NCBI GenBank assembly: GCA_001970955.1 | Contig: MPUH01000692.1 | Coordinates: forward strand, 1-39,746 | Direction: 5' to 3' | Length of the DNA: 39,746 nucleotides | Source: Stentor coeruleus | Taxonomy: Eukaryota > Ciliophora > Heterotrichea > Heterotrichida > Stentoridae | Shown: in pieces, positions 1 through 10,068 of the stretch | Layout of the letters: the number at the start of each line of letters is the position of its first letter | Numbering within the stretch: the first letter of the stretch is position 1 | The notes under the pieces: model-generated | Database searches by the model: none | What the model was told of the DNA's origin: nothing | What the model saw: only the letters and a program-made list of their open reading frames with translations | Program-made: the position numbers and the translations under genes

Positions 1-43
1 ATAAGAATTTATGTAACTTTTTATTTAGATGTATTGGGATCCC

Positions 44-166
44 TTAGATTTTAACCAGATACTTCCTGCATTTAGCCTGTTGTAAATGCGAATTTTGTAT
101 CAAGTGATATAAATTTTCAAGCATTTTGTTTGCAGCAACCCAGTCATATTTTTCTTTATATTTATT
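44..166 (-). pseudogene. possible C-terminal gene remnant
   Basis: A 40-codon open stretch on the minus strand, closed by TAA at 44-46 and opened after a TGA at 167-169. The translation has coding-like character (KYDWVAANKMLENL..., mixed charge, regular hydrophobics, one Trp) unlike the flanking AT-rich spacer. It has no suitable ATG near its start; the first internal Met would leave 26 residues. Just upstream, another minus-strand frame also reads coding-like (HEDICIFLIKELK) before a stop, so this may be the tail of a gene with a frameshift. No family recognised. It could also be chance. Confidence 0.25.
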
Positions 167-433
167 TCAGTTCCTTTATTAGAAAAATGCATATATCTTC
201 GTGAGTATTTTTTAAAGTTAATTAAAATGATGATTGCTTTTTTGATATAAAGTATTTAGTAAGGATGATTCTTTTTTTAATAGATTCTGCCGAGTAATGA
301 AGGGCTAAGTTTTTATATTTTGTCACAGTTTTTATTACTTCTCTAGCATTTTCACAAAGTTTTACATATTTTTTGTTTTATATGATATAGGTGTTAAAAC
401 TAAATATCTTATAAGCCTTAAGGTCAAATTTAA

Positions 434-967
434 ATGATTCTCTGTCCAATAAATATGTTGCATAGACTCTCTTCAAGATTTCTCCACGTTGGACAAAAAG
501 TCCCTGGAATGAAAATCATTGTAGTCTCCAAAGATTCTAACGAGTACAAAGTTGATAATTCTGTTGACTCCACTTCTTTTTTCGCTAATAAAAAAGTAGT
601 CCTTGTAGGATACCCTGGAGCATTTACACCAACATGTACTGGGAACCACTTGCCTCAATATAACGCACTATATGAACAGTTTAAAAATAAGGGTGTTGAA
701 GTAGTTGGCTTGGCTGTAAATGACTTTTTTGTTATGAAAAAGTTCTCAGAAGAGCTCAAAGCTCCATTTCCCATGATTTGTGATGGTAGTGGTTATTTCA
801 CAAAAGCCATTGATGGAGGGGTTGATTTCTCAGAAAAAGGTCTAGGGTTTAGAACAAGGAGATTTGCTGTGGTTGTAGACAACGGGGTAATCACAGCAGT
901 GAATGATGAGAAAGGTGGTGCGATGACGGACTTATCTAAAGCTGAAACTTTGCTTAAGATGGTTTAA
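434..967 (+). CDS. PRDX5: type II peroxiredoxin (PRDX5-like)
   Basis: A 177-residue thiol peroxidase of the Prx5/AhpE-like class, which reduces H2O2 and alkyl hydroperoxides with thioredoxin- or glutaredoxin-type reductants. The hallmark motif PGAFTPTCTGNHLP is present, with the peroxidatic Cys at residue 68 and the conserved Pro/Thr two and three residues before it. A second Cys (116, in MICDGSG) could be a resolving or accessory thiol. The family's 'GLGFRTRRFAVVVDNGVI' region is also present. Length matches the family. Two starts are possible: Met1, or Met8, which begins MLHRLSSRF, an Arg/Ser-rich segment like a mitochondrial presequence. I infer a mitochondrial location but cannot prove it. 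It is a single exon ending in TAA. Confidence 0.93.
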   Translation: MILCPINMLHRLSSRFLHVGQKVPGMKIIVVSKDSNEYKVDNSVDSTSFFANKKVVLVGYPGAFTPTCTGNHLPQYNALYEQFKNKGVEVVGLAVNDFFVMKKFSEELKAPFPMICDGSGYFTKAIDGGVDFSEKGLGFRTRRFAVVVDNGVITAVNDEKGGAMTDLSKAETLLKMV

Positions 968-2218
968 GTAGTTTAGAATATAAGCTTATTGTTTAAGAAA
1001 ATATAAGATAAAGGTTGAAGATTTTTTATTGGGGATTAGGGAGATTATTAATTGGTTTCTGTTTATTTTATAAGATTAGATGTAAGGTGATATGCATAGA
1101 TTTATGGTTGGGGTTAGTAAAAATGTCTTTGTTTTGGTTAAGATAATGTAAAATTTATTGATTGGAGTAATTAAATGTTGCCTTTTAGGGAAAATTTAGG
1201 ATTTGGAATATTAAATATTGGCTTTTAGGGAAAATTTAGGATTTGGAATATAAAGTATAGGATGATTGATGTGTAAGTTTAGATTTTTGAAGTATAGATT
1301 GATTAATAAGATGAGATTTTTAGGATATTTCTAAGAAAATATTAGATTGGTGTAATCATGAGAATATGATGAAGACTTTATTATAAAACTGATAAGGAAA
1401 TTATAAGTTTTATGCTGTATAGTAGGATTAGAGTTTGGAGTATCTGTAGTATAAATGGAATAATTTGATTAAAAAATATGCTAAAATTGTCAAGTAATAA
1501 TAGCTCAGAAAATGATAAAGCTTGATGAATTAATAAAAATTACTCTGTTCCGGAATTTATAATTTAAGATCATCATAAAATTAAAAACTAATGTTTGAGT
1601 TTTTAATGTTTCATCATGGAGATAAACTTAATAACTCTAATTAAAAAATTAGTAAATGTGGGATAGAATAGATAATATATGATAAGCTTATAAAAAATTA
1701 TATGAGATATATAAAAAAGCTAGCTATGAGTTTTTGATAACAACATTTTAGTTATGGCAAGCTAAATTCGTTATTTAAAAAATTAGTATGGGGCTAAATC
1801 AGTATTTATCTTAGCCAACTTTTAAACTATCAGATCGATTTTACATTATCAACCTACCATGCAAATCCTATATAAAACGAAAAAACCCAATAAGCTTAGC
1901 ACCCTTAGCACCTTTAACACCCATATCATCCAATCATAGCATCTTTGAAAATAAATTTTGATTTCCTCATAAACTCAATTATTCAGCATTAATCTCATGA
2001 AACTAATACAAATTTCACACCTTAGCCTTTAAAACATCAACTTTTATTATTCCCCAACCCTCTATTCAATAGAATTTTCTCTCTTTACTTATAACCATTT
2101 AAACACTTTCTCCCTTTTCTTAATTTCCTCTATTCTAAGTTTATCTTCCACACTTTTTCTTCCACCCAAAGTTCATTCATCACTTTCCAGAATTATTTTA
2201 ATAAGCCAACTTTCAATC
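968..2218. other. intergenic spacer, 1.25 kb
   Basis: No reading frame of useful length. The left part (to about 1780) is G/T/A-rich and poor in C on the plus strand; the right part (about 1800-2218) is C-rich and poor in G. The switch separates the 3' flank of the peroxiredoxin gene from the 5' flank of the next plus-strand gene. It contains a 40-bp tandem repeat at 1171-1250. Confidence 0.7.
1171..1250. repeat. 40-bp tandem duplication
   Basis: Two adjacent 40-bp units, 1171-1210 and 1211-1250, differ at about three positions. They begin TTAAATGTTGCC and TTAAATATTGGC and share a long identical 3' part. Intergenic; no function evident. The mismatches make a simple assembly duplication less likely than for the perfect repeats elsewhere in the window. 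Confidence 0.85.
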
Positions 2219-4282
2219 ATGGTCATTATTTCAGATTATAATTTTTTTCAAAACATGAATAGCGAATTAGAACAGCTAAACAAATCTAAGCTTGAACATA
2301 CTGATGACTTCTTCAAAGCCTTTGACATAGACAAAAGTTGTATATCAAGACTTAGGAAATATGGAAGTGATAGTGAATGTCAACTATTCAAACGTACCGA
2401 AGATGGAGTTTTATCTCATGAGTCATCGACAATATTAAAAGTTAACGACTCTGAGTATATAAGATATCTGGAGCTCCAAAATTCTTTGCTTAAAAGCAAA
2501 ATAATCAAGATTGTTAAGATTTCTGGGATTAGTGAAGACTTTTTAATAGCTGCTGATAAAGAAATCACAGAGGAATCAATATATGAAGAAATGAAAAGTC
2601 TTGATCTTGAAAGCATAAAGAATTTTGAAAAACGACTATGTTTGATTTTCAGCAGCATAGATAGCAAAATTAACACCTTTTCAGAAAAGATACACAAAAA
2701 CCTGACTAACATTCAAACTTTAAAGCAAAATTTCAGGAAAATCCTACAAGATTTTAAGAATAAAGAAAAGATATTAACAGAAAAAAACTTGGAACTTGAA
2801 AAAAATTACTCACCCAAAGAGGTCGGGGACAAGATTTCAGAAGCTTACAAACTCATCAAATATTTGAAATCTGAGCTTAAAAACGCTAAAAGCGAAACCA
2901 TAACCCCAACAGTAACAGTTTACATCCAAGACCTTGAATGCAATGAAAACCTTGAATCATTTAAAGCCCAACAAGAAGAAATAATGCAAAAAAACTATGA
3001 AGATCTAATCCTATTAAACATGCAACTAAAATCCGACCTTTTAAGCAACGAAGGGGACCTTACAAAACTCAGACATTTCGAAGAAGAAGTTCGAATCCTA
3101 AAAGAAAAATGTGACTTTCTAGAAAAAGTCAATAAAGAACTCACAAGTAAAAAAAACGACTCAGACGATTCTTTAGACCTTGATTGCAATAACATTAAAG
3201 AAATGATTGAAATTCAAGAACTTCGAGCGGCCCTTCGAAGCATAAGTGAGAAATATGAACAAGAAAAAGAAACTATTCTTCGAGATTGTGAAGAATCACG
3301 ACAAGACATAGAAACACAAATGTTTAGACTACGTAATGAAAAAGCTTATATCGAAGTGAAATTCAAAGACAATGAAAAACAGTTATCTGATATAAACAGG
3401 GAAAAAGAAAGACTTGAAGGAACTGTATCATTATTAAAAAAAGAAATAGAAAGGCTTAAAGATTGTAAAATTCCTGAAGGACCACCAAGACCATCATTAT
3501 CTAGATATGGGTCAAGTGAATTGCTTCAATATAGTAACAGTGGTGATTTTGAACTTACAGAAAGTGTTGACAAATTTGATGCAATAAATTCTAATGATTT
3601 ATATGAAATGCTTTTAGAAGAAGTTAATGATATGGCCTTAAAAATTAAAGATAATCTAATGACTAATACAGAAAACAGGTCAAGTAAAGATGTGATATAC
3701 AAATTTATAGACACAGGATTAAAAATCAAAAGTCTTATAATCCATGAAGTAGTCCCTGGGGCTATAATAAAAGATATATCTGAAACATTAGCTGAAATAT
3801 TAAACAAATATAAAATGAAAATTAGCATGTTAGAACAAGAAAAAGCTGAAAAAGATAAAAGGATTGAAGAACTTGTAAGAATTGAAAGATATGAAATTCA
3901 AACTGAACCGAGTCCTAGAATGTCGACACCAGCTATAAGTTTAGAATCGAGTTATTTTATGAAAAGGCAGTTGCAGATGGAAAAATCAAGAGTTTATGAT
4001 AAAAAACATGAGATACATTTACATAAAGAACAAATTGCTTATCTTAAAAAAAATGTTAGGGATTTACAAGCTGAGATTGATAGGCTTAGTAAAATGGATT
4101 TTGGGCATCTTAAAGAGTTTTGGTGGAATTTAGGTAAGGAAATACCAATTTTAAATGGGGATGCTGAAGATATGGTTGAAGTGTTTTCTAAAATGCTTGG
4201 GTATAATGCAAAAGAGATGCAAGGGATGAATGCAGAAAGGAAGAATAAAAAGTCGAAGATGAAATTTAGCCTTTTTAGGTAA
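2219..4282 (+). CDS. long coiled-coil protein, golgin-like C-terminus
   Basis: A 687-residue, highly charged, mostly helical protein. Heptad-like coiled coil covers roughly residues 120-420 and 510-640, broken by a Ser/Pro-rich linker near 420-450 (GPPRPSLSRYGSSE). The C-terminal 60 residues (from about 626) read FGHLKEFWWNLGK, then a hydrophobic helix ending MLGYNAKEMQGMNAER. That layout resembles the GRIP/GRAB module of golgins, which binds small Arf/Arl GTPases and tethers the protein to Golgi membranes (a LK-x-hydrophobic helix followed by a 'LL-x-aromatic-T/S-x-E' helix). The coiled coil is direct observation; the golgin assignment is inference from pattern. It could instead be a cytoskeletal or basal-body coiled coil. 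The start Met at 2219 is followed by another at residue 13. Single exon, TAA stop. Confidence 0.75.
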   Translation: MVIISDYNFFQNMNSELEQLNKSKLEHTDDFFKAFDIDKSCISRLRKYGSDSECQLFKRTEDGVLSHESSTILKVNDSEYIRYLELQNSLLKSKIIKIVKISGISEDFLIAADKEITEESIYEEMKSLDLESIKNFEKRLCLIFSSIDSKINTFSEKIHKNLTNIQTLKQNFRKILQDFKNKEKILTEKNLELEKNYSPKEVGDKISEAYKLIKYLKSELKNAKSETITPTVTVYIQDLECNENLESFKAQQEEIMQKNYEDLILLNMQLKSDLLSNEGDLTKLRHFEEEVRILKEKCDFLEKVNKELTSKKNDSDDSLDLDCNNIKEMIEIQELRAALRSISEKYEQEKETILRDCEESRQDIETQMFRLRNEKAYIEVKFKDNEKQLSDINREKERLEGTVSLLKKEIERLKDCKIPEGPPRPSLSRYGSSELLQYSNSGDFELTESVDKFDAINSNDLYEMLLEEVNDMALKIKDNLMTNTENRSSKDVIYKFIDTGLKIKSLIIHEVVPGAIIKDISETLAEILNKYKMKISMLEQEKAEKDKRIEELVRIERYEIQTEPSPRMSTPAISLESSYFMKRQLQMEKSRVYDKKHEIHLHKEQIAYLKKNVRDLQAEIDRLSKMDFGHLKEFWWNLGKEIPILNGDAEDMVEVFSKMLGYNAKEMQGMNAERKNKKSKMKFSLFR

Positions 4283-4384
4283 GAGATAATATGTAATAAG
4301 ATATTTTGTTATAAGATTTATGATAAAAATTTTTTAAGGGTTTATATGAGAATTGAATATTATTTTATGGAATAAATAAAACAT

Positions 4385-5389
4385 TTACATTAATAAGTTT
4401 CTATTTGATGATGAGAAAACTGAGTTTTTTGTTAAACTTAGTGCTTCTTTAAGTTTGTGATTAAAAGTAAAGTTTATTGAAGGGATGGGTTGAAGAGTTA
4501 TATCTGGCAAGTTTAGTTTAGTTGCTAGAATACCTTGGCTTTCAAGCTTTTTCTCTAGATATTTTATGGTTCGTTCATCTTCTGCTAGAAATAACATTTC
4601 TTCGTATCTGTATAAAATATCTATTTGAACAGTTTCTACCAGATAGGCGATACAAATGTGGAAATTTTCATTTTTAGTCTCTAAAAAACCTCTTAGGCAT
4701 ATGATTACAGCATTTTCTCCTAAAGCATTTTTGGTATTAAAGTCAGCGTGGCAGAATTCGTAAAGAAGTTTGATTAGAGGCAGTGAGCCTTTCCTACATG
4801 CAATCAATGCACAATTTTCACTAAGCGCATTTTTCTGTGAATGTACATCAAATTCCTCAGGTACATCTTGACTATTTTCAAAATTCTTATAAAAATAATA
4901 AACCAAAGGTAGCATTAAATATCTTGTAGCTGTATGTATATAACATTCTTGCCACATAGCATCTTCATTTTGTTTATTAAAAGTTTCACTACTATTCCTT
5001 CTCTGATTTGCCAAATAAGCAGGTAAATAAGCTTTCATAATTTTTGTATACCCTTTAGCTGATAATATTCTCATAGGATCAATTTGTTGCATCCATAATA
5101 TTTTTTCCATACGAGATAAAGAACTTCCAATCTTTAAAAGCATTTTAAAACATTTAGAAGCTCCAATTATAAGACAAAAACTTAGACAGTTTAAAGTGAG
5201 GTTTTTACATTTCAGTTCATATGAGTCAAAAAAAACTATATCTGATGAATAATTGGAATAGACGTCTTTTATGCAATCTTTGAGTTGGTGGATATCATCT
5301 TGGATTATAGCTTTTGTTAATGCGAAGTCCAAATTATTGGAATTAAGTTCGTTTGCTTGTAGAGTTCTTTTACAGATTTTACAGCCCAT
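4385..5389 (-). CDS. divergent ankyrin-like repeat protein, N-myristoylation-type start
   Basis: A 334-residue protein convergent with the coiled-coil gene, with 102 bp between their stops. The N-terminus MGCKICKRT has Gly2 and nearby cysteines, a pattern compatible with myristoylation plus palmitoylation and so membrane attachment (inference). The body shows repeated helix pairs of ankyrin type, the clearest around residues 185-225 (SENCALIACRKGSLPLIKLL, then DFNTKNALGENAVIICLRG). The N-terminal repeats (about 20-110) are degenerate. No catalytic motif is seen. The C-terminal 50 residues are Ser/Asn-rich and probably disordered. Function unknown; ankyrin stacks normally bind proteins. Confidence 0.8.
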   Translation of the reverse strand: MGCKICKRTLQANELNSNNLDFALTKAIIQDDIHQLKDCIKDVYSNYSSDIVFFDSYELKCKNLTLNCLSFCLIIGASKCFKMLLKIGSSLSRMEKILWMQQIDPMRILSAKGYTKIMKAYLPAYLANQRRNSSETFNKQNEDAMWQECYIHTATRYLMLPLVYYFYKNFENSQDVPEEFDVHSQKNALSENCALIACRKGSLPLIKLLYEFCHADFNTKNALGENAVIICLRGFLETKNENFHICIAYLVETVQIDILYRYEEMLFLAEDERTIKYLEKKLESQGILATKLNLPDITLQPIPSINFTFNHKLKEALSLTKNSVFSSSNRNLLM

Positions 5390-6033
5390 TTTTTTATATC
5401 ATAGAGGGGGAAAATGAAGTAAAAACGGTAGGAACTGATGATTGGGTTAGAGAGAAGGAAGTTATTGAAGGATTTTTATATGAAAATATAGGAGATGGGA
5501 TTAGATTTAGTTAGGGTTTAAATAAGATTTTACGATGTGGAATAAGATTAATGGGGTGGAAATTGTTTTTTGTATGAGGATTTTAGATACTGACTGGATA
5601 TGGATAGAAGGATTTTAAAGGGATGATTTTGATATAGCTTTTGGCATGATTTAAAGTATTTTTTATTAGTTTTTATGATATTTGGTATTTTTTTAAAGTA
5701 GGTTTTTATATTTTTAGATAAGTAAATATAATTAATGCAAATTGATGCTGAAATTATGGTTTGGGGTTTATATAAATATTTAAGTAATATGTGAAAATTT
5801 TATACAATATTCGCGAAACATAATTTAAACCCGATCTCCCTTATCAAATTCAAATTGTAAACACAAACAATAATTCCTATATAATTTGTTATTATAAAAA
5901 AGCAACTAAAGCCTCATAATTTCTTACAAAACTATTGAAAATCTGCAAATTTATTATTATTTTATTTTATCTCTCTCAATTCCTACCTGTTTTAATCCTA
6001 ATCCTTTTATTTCTATTTTCTGAAAAACCTTTA
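5390..6033. other. intergenic spacer, 0.64 kb
   Basis: No gene seen. The left two thirds is C-poor on the plus strand (5' flank of the minus-strand ankyrin-like gene). The right part, from about 5815, is G-poor and C-richer (3' flank of the minus-strand kinase-like gene). The last A/T tract before the ankyrin start reads TATAAAAAA on the minus strand, directly abutting the ATG. Confidence 0.6.
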
Positions 6034-7512
6034 TTAAATAGCATTATAGATAATAGGATAATCTAAAATACTATCCAATATCTCAATACTATTCCTCCCT
6101 TTAACCATCTTTTCCAATATCTCATAAACACATTCATAATTATCCTTAATCCCTTGAGGAATTTCTAAACCCTCCCTAAACCTCTTCAAAGTATTTTTCC
6201 TTTCATCCTTACTTCTAAAAATAATAAAAAGTTCAATCAAAATCCCTGCAAGGCTCAAAACATCCTCCCTCTGCTGATCTTTAGCATACTTTCCCAATCT
6301 GAAATTCGATATTTTCACATGTTTTGATCTATTCAAATACACATTTTTACTCTTCAAATCCCCATGACATAAATCATTTCCATGAATACTTTTTAATCCT
6401 TTAACCAGCTGTTTAAAAATTTTATAACATGGTTTTTTATTCTCTATACCCAAATCAAGCCATTCTTTCAAATTTTTATACGTATAAACTTCAGTTTGTA
6501 TACACAATAAAAGCCTTCTTCTATACAAAACTCCTATCTGAACCTCTTCTTCTTCAAGCCAACTAGTCAAATACCTAGCAATATATTTAGAATCCAAAGT
6601 TTTAAGACTATAAATTTCCTTGAAAATCTCATTTTCAAACAGTTTCCTGTTTTTCAACACCTTTAAAGGGATTTTTTTTATCACATAAGTCTGTTTATCC
6701 AAAACATGTTTCGCTGTATAGACTTCATCCGCCCTTTTTGTCTCAATCAAATCATGCTCATAAAAATTCTTCACAAAATTCGAATTGTCGATCATTGATT
6801 TGATATTTTTTTCTAGTTCCTCATCATAACACTCATTTTCTTGATTTCTTTCATTTGAAAGACCAAAGATTTCGATTGGTTTGTCTATTATTTCTTCAGC
6901 TTCAAAGATAGGTGATGGAGTTTCTTTTTGTATATTGTAAGATGATAGAGAAGATGAGTTTATATAAGAAACAAATCTACCGAATACAAAGCCAATTATT
7001 CCAGCTATGATAATAAGGGATATTAAGACCTGGTGACTTAATAGGAATTCGTTATGCTCAATGTAAATAACAGGATTATTAGGTATAAGCCAGGAGTATT
7101 GGAATTTTTCTATAGGATTAGANAATAACAGGATTATTAGGTATAAGCCAGGAGTATTGGAATTTTTCTATAGGATTAGAAGTGGATAAAGGATGGATAA
7201 GTTTTTGTTGGTCTTGGAAATTTTCTATTGAGAATTCGTTGTCTGGAATTGGGGTGTTTGTTATCGTATTGGGGAATTGAAAAGGATTTTCATTNAAGTG
7301 GATAAAGGATGGATAAGTTTTTGTTGGTCTTGGAAATTTTCTATTGAGAATTCGTTGTCCTGAATTGGGGTGTTTGTTATCATATTGGGGGATTGGAAAG
7401 GATTTTCATAGAAAAAAACATGTAGAAAGTGAGATTGAAGGTGGCTTATGTTTGAATATAGGAATTTGCCTATGAATAGAACACTGAGAAATAGGATGCA
7501 TTTACTAGCCAT
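6034..7512 (-). CDS. membrane-anchored eIF2-alpha-kinase-like pseudokinase, split by two assembly joins
   Basis: After the two N-flanked duplications (7066-7180 and 7180-7410) are collapsed, one frame of about 434 residues runs from MASK (ATG at 7512; an upstream in-frame ATG lies at 7557) to the TAA at 6034. Layout: a signal peptide or anchor at 5-20, a short lumenal part to about 103, a TM helix at about 104-125 (LIIIAGIIGFVFG), then a cytosolic kinase fold from about 190. The element ARYLTSWLEEEE and the following hydrophobic strand resemble the PERK/GCN2 family. The VAIK Lys (VIKK, about 221) and the catalytic-loop Asp (HGDLKSKN, about 325-332) are present. The Gly-rich loop has lost its glycines and DFG is replaced by Asn-Phe-Arg (about 345-347). 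I infer a PERK-like topology with weak or no catalysis. The single-pass topology also fits a receptor-like kinase. Confidence 0.75.
7066..7180. repeat. 57-bp duplication around an N (assembly join)
   Basis: 7066-7122 is repeated exactly at 7124-7180, with a single N at 7123. Read on the minus strand, removing one copy plus the N joins the lumenal and TM-proximal frames of the pseudokinase gene (PLST|SNPIEK). This is best explained as two overlapping contig ends placed end to end. Confidence 0.93.
7180..7410. repeat. about 115-bp imperfect duplication around an N (assembly join)
   Basis: 7180-7294 is repeated at 7296-7410, with an N at 7295. The copies differ at about five positions, for example GTCTGGAATT against GTCCTGAATT. 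Collapsing them keeps the pseudokinase frame open. The mismatches could be contig-end errors or two alleles. Confidence 0.9.
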
Positions 7513-7557
7513 AATAATTTTATTACTTGAAAAAATGTGGCTGTTCCATATTATCAT

Positions 7558-8395
7558 AGGATTTATAGTTTTAATCTAAAGAGGTAATTAAAAACCTGAG
7601 GGAAGGAATTTTGTAATTATTATGGAAGGATGTTTATTTTGATTGTAAAGGTATTTGTATATATTGAAGATCATCAGGTTGGAGTTTTTTGATTTTCTTC
7701 ACCCGAAAAGAAATTCGAAATTTCAGGCTTAAGAATGCTTGCTAGGATGCCCGGATGCTAAAAATCAGCTCAGAATCGATTTTCTGTCTAAAAAAGTTAT
7801 GTTTGTGTCCTGTTGATAGCCTTTTTATGTTTATAATAACCAACATAAGGGTAATTATTTAGTATTTAAGCTTAAAAGCAAACATAAGCTCCAAAGACAA
7901 AAAAAACCTTATAAACTATATAAAATACTAAATAAATTATATGTTTTATCCACAATAATTATTTTGTTTTTTTTCTACTTGTCATTCAGATAAATAATAT
8001 AAACTTTAATATCATTAAAGTAGATAAAAAGTTTATATGCTTAGAATCATAACAAAGAGTATTTTTATGTTCTAGTTAAAAGTATTATTAAGAAAAAAAA
8101 TATTATCAAAAAGATGACAAAATTATCAGAAAAATTTATATAGGAAAACTAAATATTCACAATCGATAAAAAGAAGATTTTATATTTAGGGTTTTAAGAC
8201 AAAGGGGTTTAGGATATTATTAAAGAATGCTCATGGTTTTTTTTAATAGGAGAAAGGGTTTATATAAATAGACTTGAGAAAGATAGGATGTGCTACAGTA
8301 TGCTAAAGAGAAAATGCTAAGGGTTATTTGGATTCTTGGGTAGATAAGAATTAGTTTATTAAAATTTCAACTGATTATACAAATTCATATTAGAA
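7558..8395. other. intergenic spacer, 0.84 kb, with a GC-richer patch
   Basis: Divergent spacer between the minus-strand pseudokinase and the plus-strand basic protein. Most is AT-rich. About 7690-7825 stands out with a higher and balanced GC content, a short direct repeat GGATGC-CC-GGATGC at about 7745-7760, and a 35-codon open stretch ending near 7861. I recognise no RNA or protein in it. Confidence 0.5.
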
Positions 8396-9010
8396 ATGCA
8401 AAAAGTGCCAGGTTATGCGAATAATATCCTACCTTTGCCAAGGAAAAGCATTGAAAGATTTTCAAGCCCTGAATTAAAAAAATGCTCATCAGCTAGAAAG
8501 ATTGTAAATATCATACAGATAAACACTCCAGATCCTTTCGATAACATGAAATGCACAGGTAAGAACAATCCAACATTAAGACCCATTTTGAATAAACACA
8601 GAAAATCACCTTCACTCTCAAACCTCCTAACAAAAGAAAATCCTACATTCGACAAACCCTGTTCAAAATCCTTAAACACGTCAAAGTCCTATAATTTTAT
8701 ACCTAAAATCTTCCAAGCGCCCTTATCTAATAAAAAGTGTATAACAAAATCAAGCCTTCCACCTATTTTATATAGTGAAAGGGCAAATACAGGTTCAAGA
8801 AATGTATCAACACCTTTTTTCAAACCTCAAACATTGATGGCTGTTGATTATCAAAAAGAAGATAATAAACAGGATCGGGCATTCAGAAAAAGGAAAACAA
8901 AACGCAGTAAGTTTTTTGACCATATTAAACAAAAAAACCTATCTGAAATATCCTTTGGCGATAGTACTGATGTGATGAATAGTGTTTTTTCAAGGACTAA
9001 ATTACTTTAA
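8396..9010 (+). CDS. unknown basic, low-complexity protein
   Basis: A 204-residue single-exon gene ending in TAA. It is rich in Lys, Ser, Pro and Asn, with no membrane segment or recognisable domain, and is probably largely disordered. Short Ser-Pro sites (FSSPELKK, RKSPSLSNLL) could be kinase targets. A basic cluster, RKRKTKRSK, near residues 164-172 resembles a nuclear localisation signal. The start Met at 8396 follows an A/T run, as for other genes here. A coding origin is supported by the long uninterrupted frame in sequence with higher C and G use than the flanks. No function is assigned. Confidence 0.7.
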   Translation: MQKVPGYANNILPLPRKSIERFSSPELKKCSSARKIVNIIQINTPDPFDNMKCTGKNNPTLRPILNKHRKSPSLSNLLTKENPTFDKPCSKSLNTSKSYNFIPKIFQAPLSNKKCITKSSLPPILYSERANTGSRNVSTPFFKPQTLMAVDYQKEDNKQDRAFRKRKTKRSKFFDHIKQKNLSEISFGDSTDVMNSVFSRTKLL

Positions 9011-10068
9011 TATAAATATTTCTTGAATTTACAAGTAAAAAAATTGCATGGATTGAAGGAAATTTTATATAGGATACAGATTGGATTAAGAGATGATTAG
9101 TTTTTTTTAGGTGTTTTATAGATTGAATAAATGTTTTATTTAAATTTAGGTGTATGGATGAGATAGTTTTGGCAGGGTGTATAGGAAAATATTTTCGGAT
9201 GATAAGGACGACTTCAAGAATTGTAGTAAAATTAATGAATTTAGGTTTTGGATAATGGGATATGTAGTTGAATGAAGAAAGGTTTATGTTGAGAGTTTAT
9301 AATGTTTTTTTATGTTAAGATTGAGATATATGCAATTGAAGGAAAGAATTTTTTTTAGTTTTTTATGGAGAAGATGGAAATATTGTAATAAAAGCAGTGT
9401 AGTAAAAAGAGTATTTTTTTATGTAGAGTATTTTTTTATGTTTATTTAAGTGATGGATTTGCTTATTTTTTATCATTTTATGAGTTAAAATTACAGATAT
9501 GAATTATATTTTTAGCATTTCCTTGTTAGCTTACTTAAGGAAAAATTACTAGTGGTATAAGCATTTAATGATAACAAAGCAATTTTTTTAATCTATAAAA
9601 AAATATATCAAACAAAGTCTAATGCTATACCTTATAATTATCTTCAAATAATCAAAACATATCTAAACTACCTTAAAAACAATAACCTCCTCAACTTCTC
9701 AAAAATTCATATCAACAACCTTTAGTACGACTCTCCCAATTTCCTCAAATCAAAAACCATTTATCAAATCCACATCTCAAACCAAACATCAAAAATTCAC
9801 ACAATTATTATCATCAATACAAAAATCTTTATAAAAAGCTTATCATCATCTTCAAATGATATAATCATAAAAACCACTACAACAGTAAATTTTTAACTAA
9901 TTTTATCAAACTTATAAACTCTATAAATAAATCATTCCTACAAAATCTACAAAAATCTCAAAATATTTATCATAAAAAAAACATAAATTCACACTTAATC
10001 CTTTCTCCAAATACATCTAACACAATACCTTTAATCTTTTCTTAATTCCATTCTTATATAAATTTATA
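9011..10068. other. intergenic spacer, 1.06 kb (convergent)
   Basis: Lies between the 3' ends of convergent genes. No frame or RNA is recognised. The plus strand is G/T-rich and C-poor up to about 9540, then C-rich and G-poor, a sharp skew reversal near the middle. There is a short direct repeat of TATTTTTTTATGT around 9410-9442. Confidence 0.6.

Noticed and set aside
1..60. Telomere at the left edge
   Set aside because: No CCCTAA-type or other short G/C-rich repeat is present at either end.
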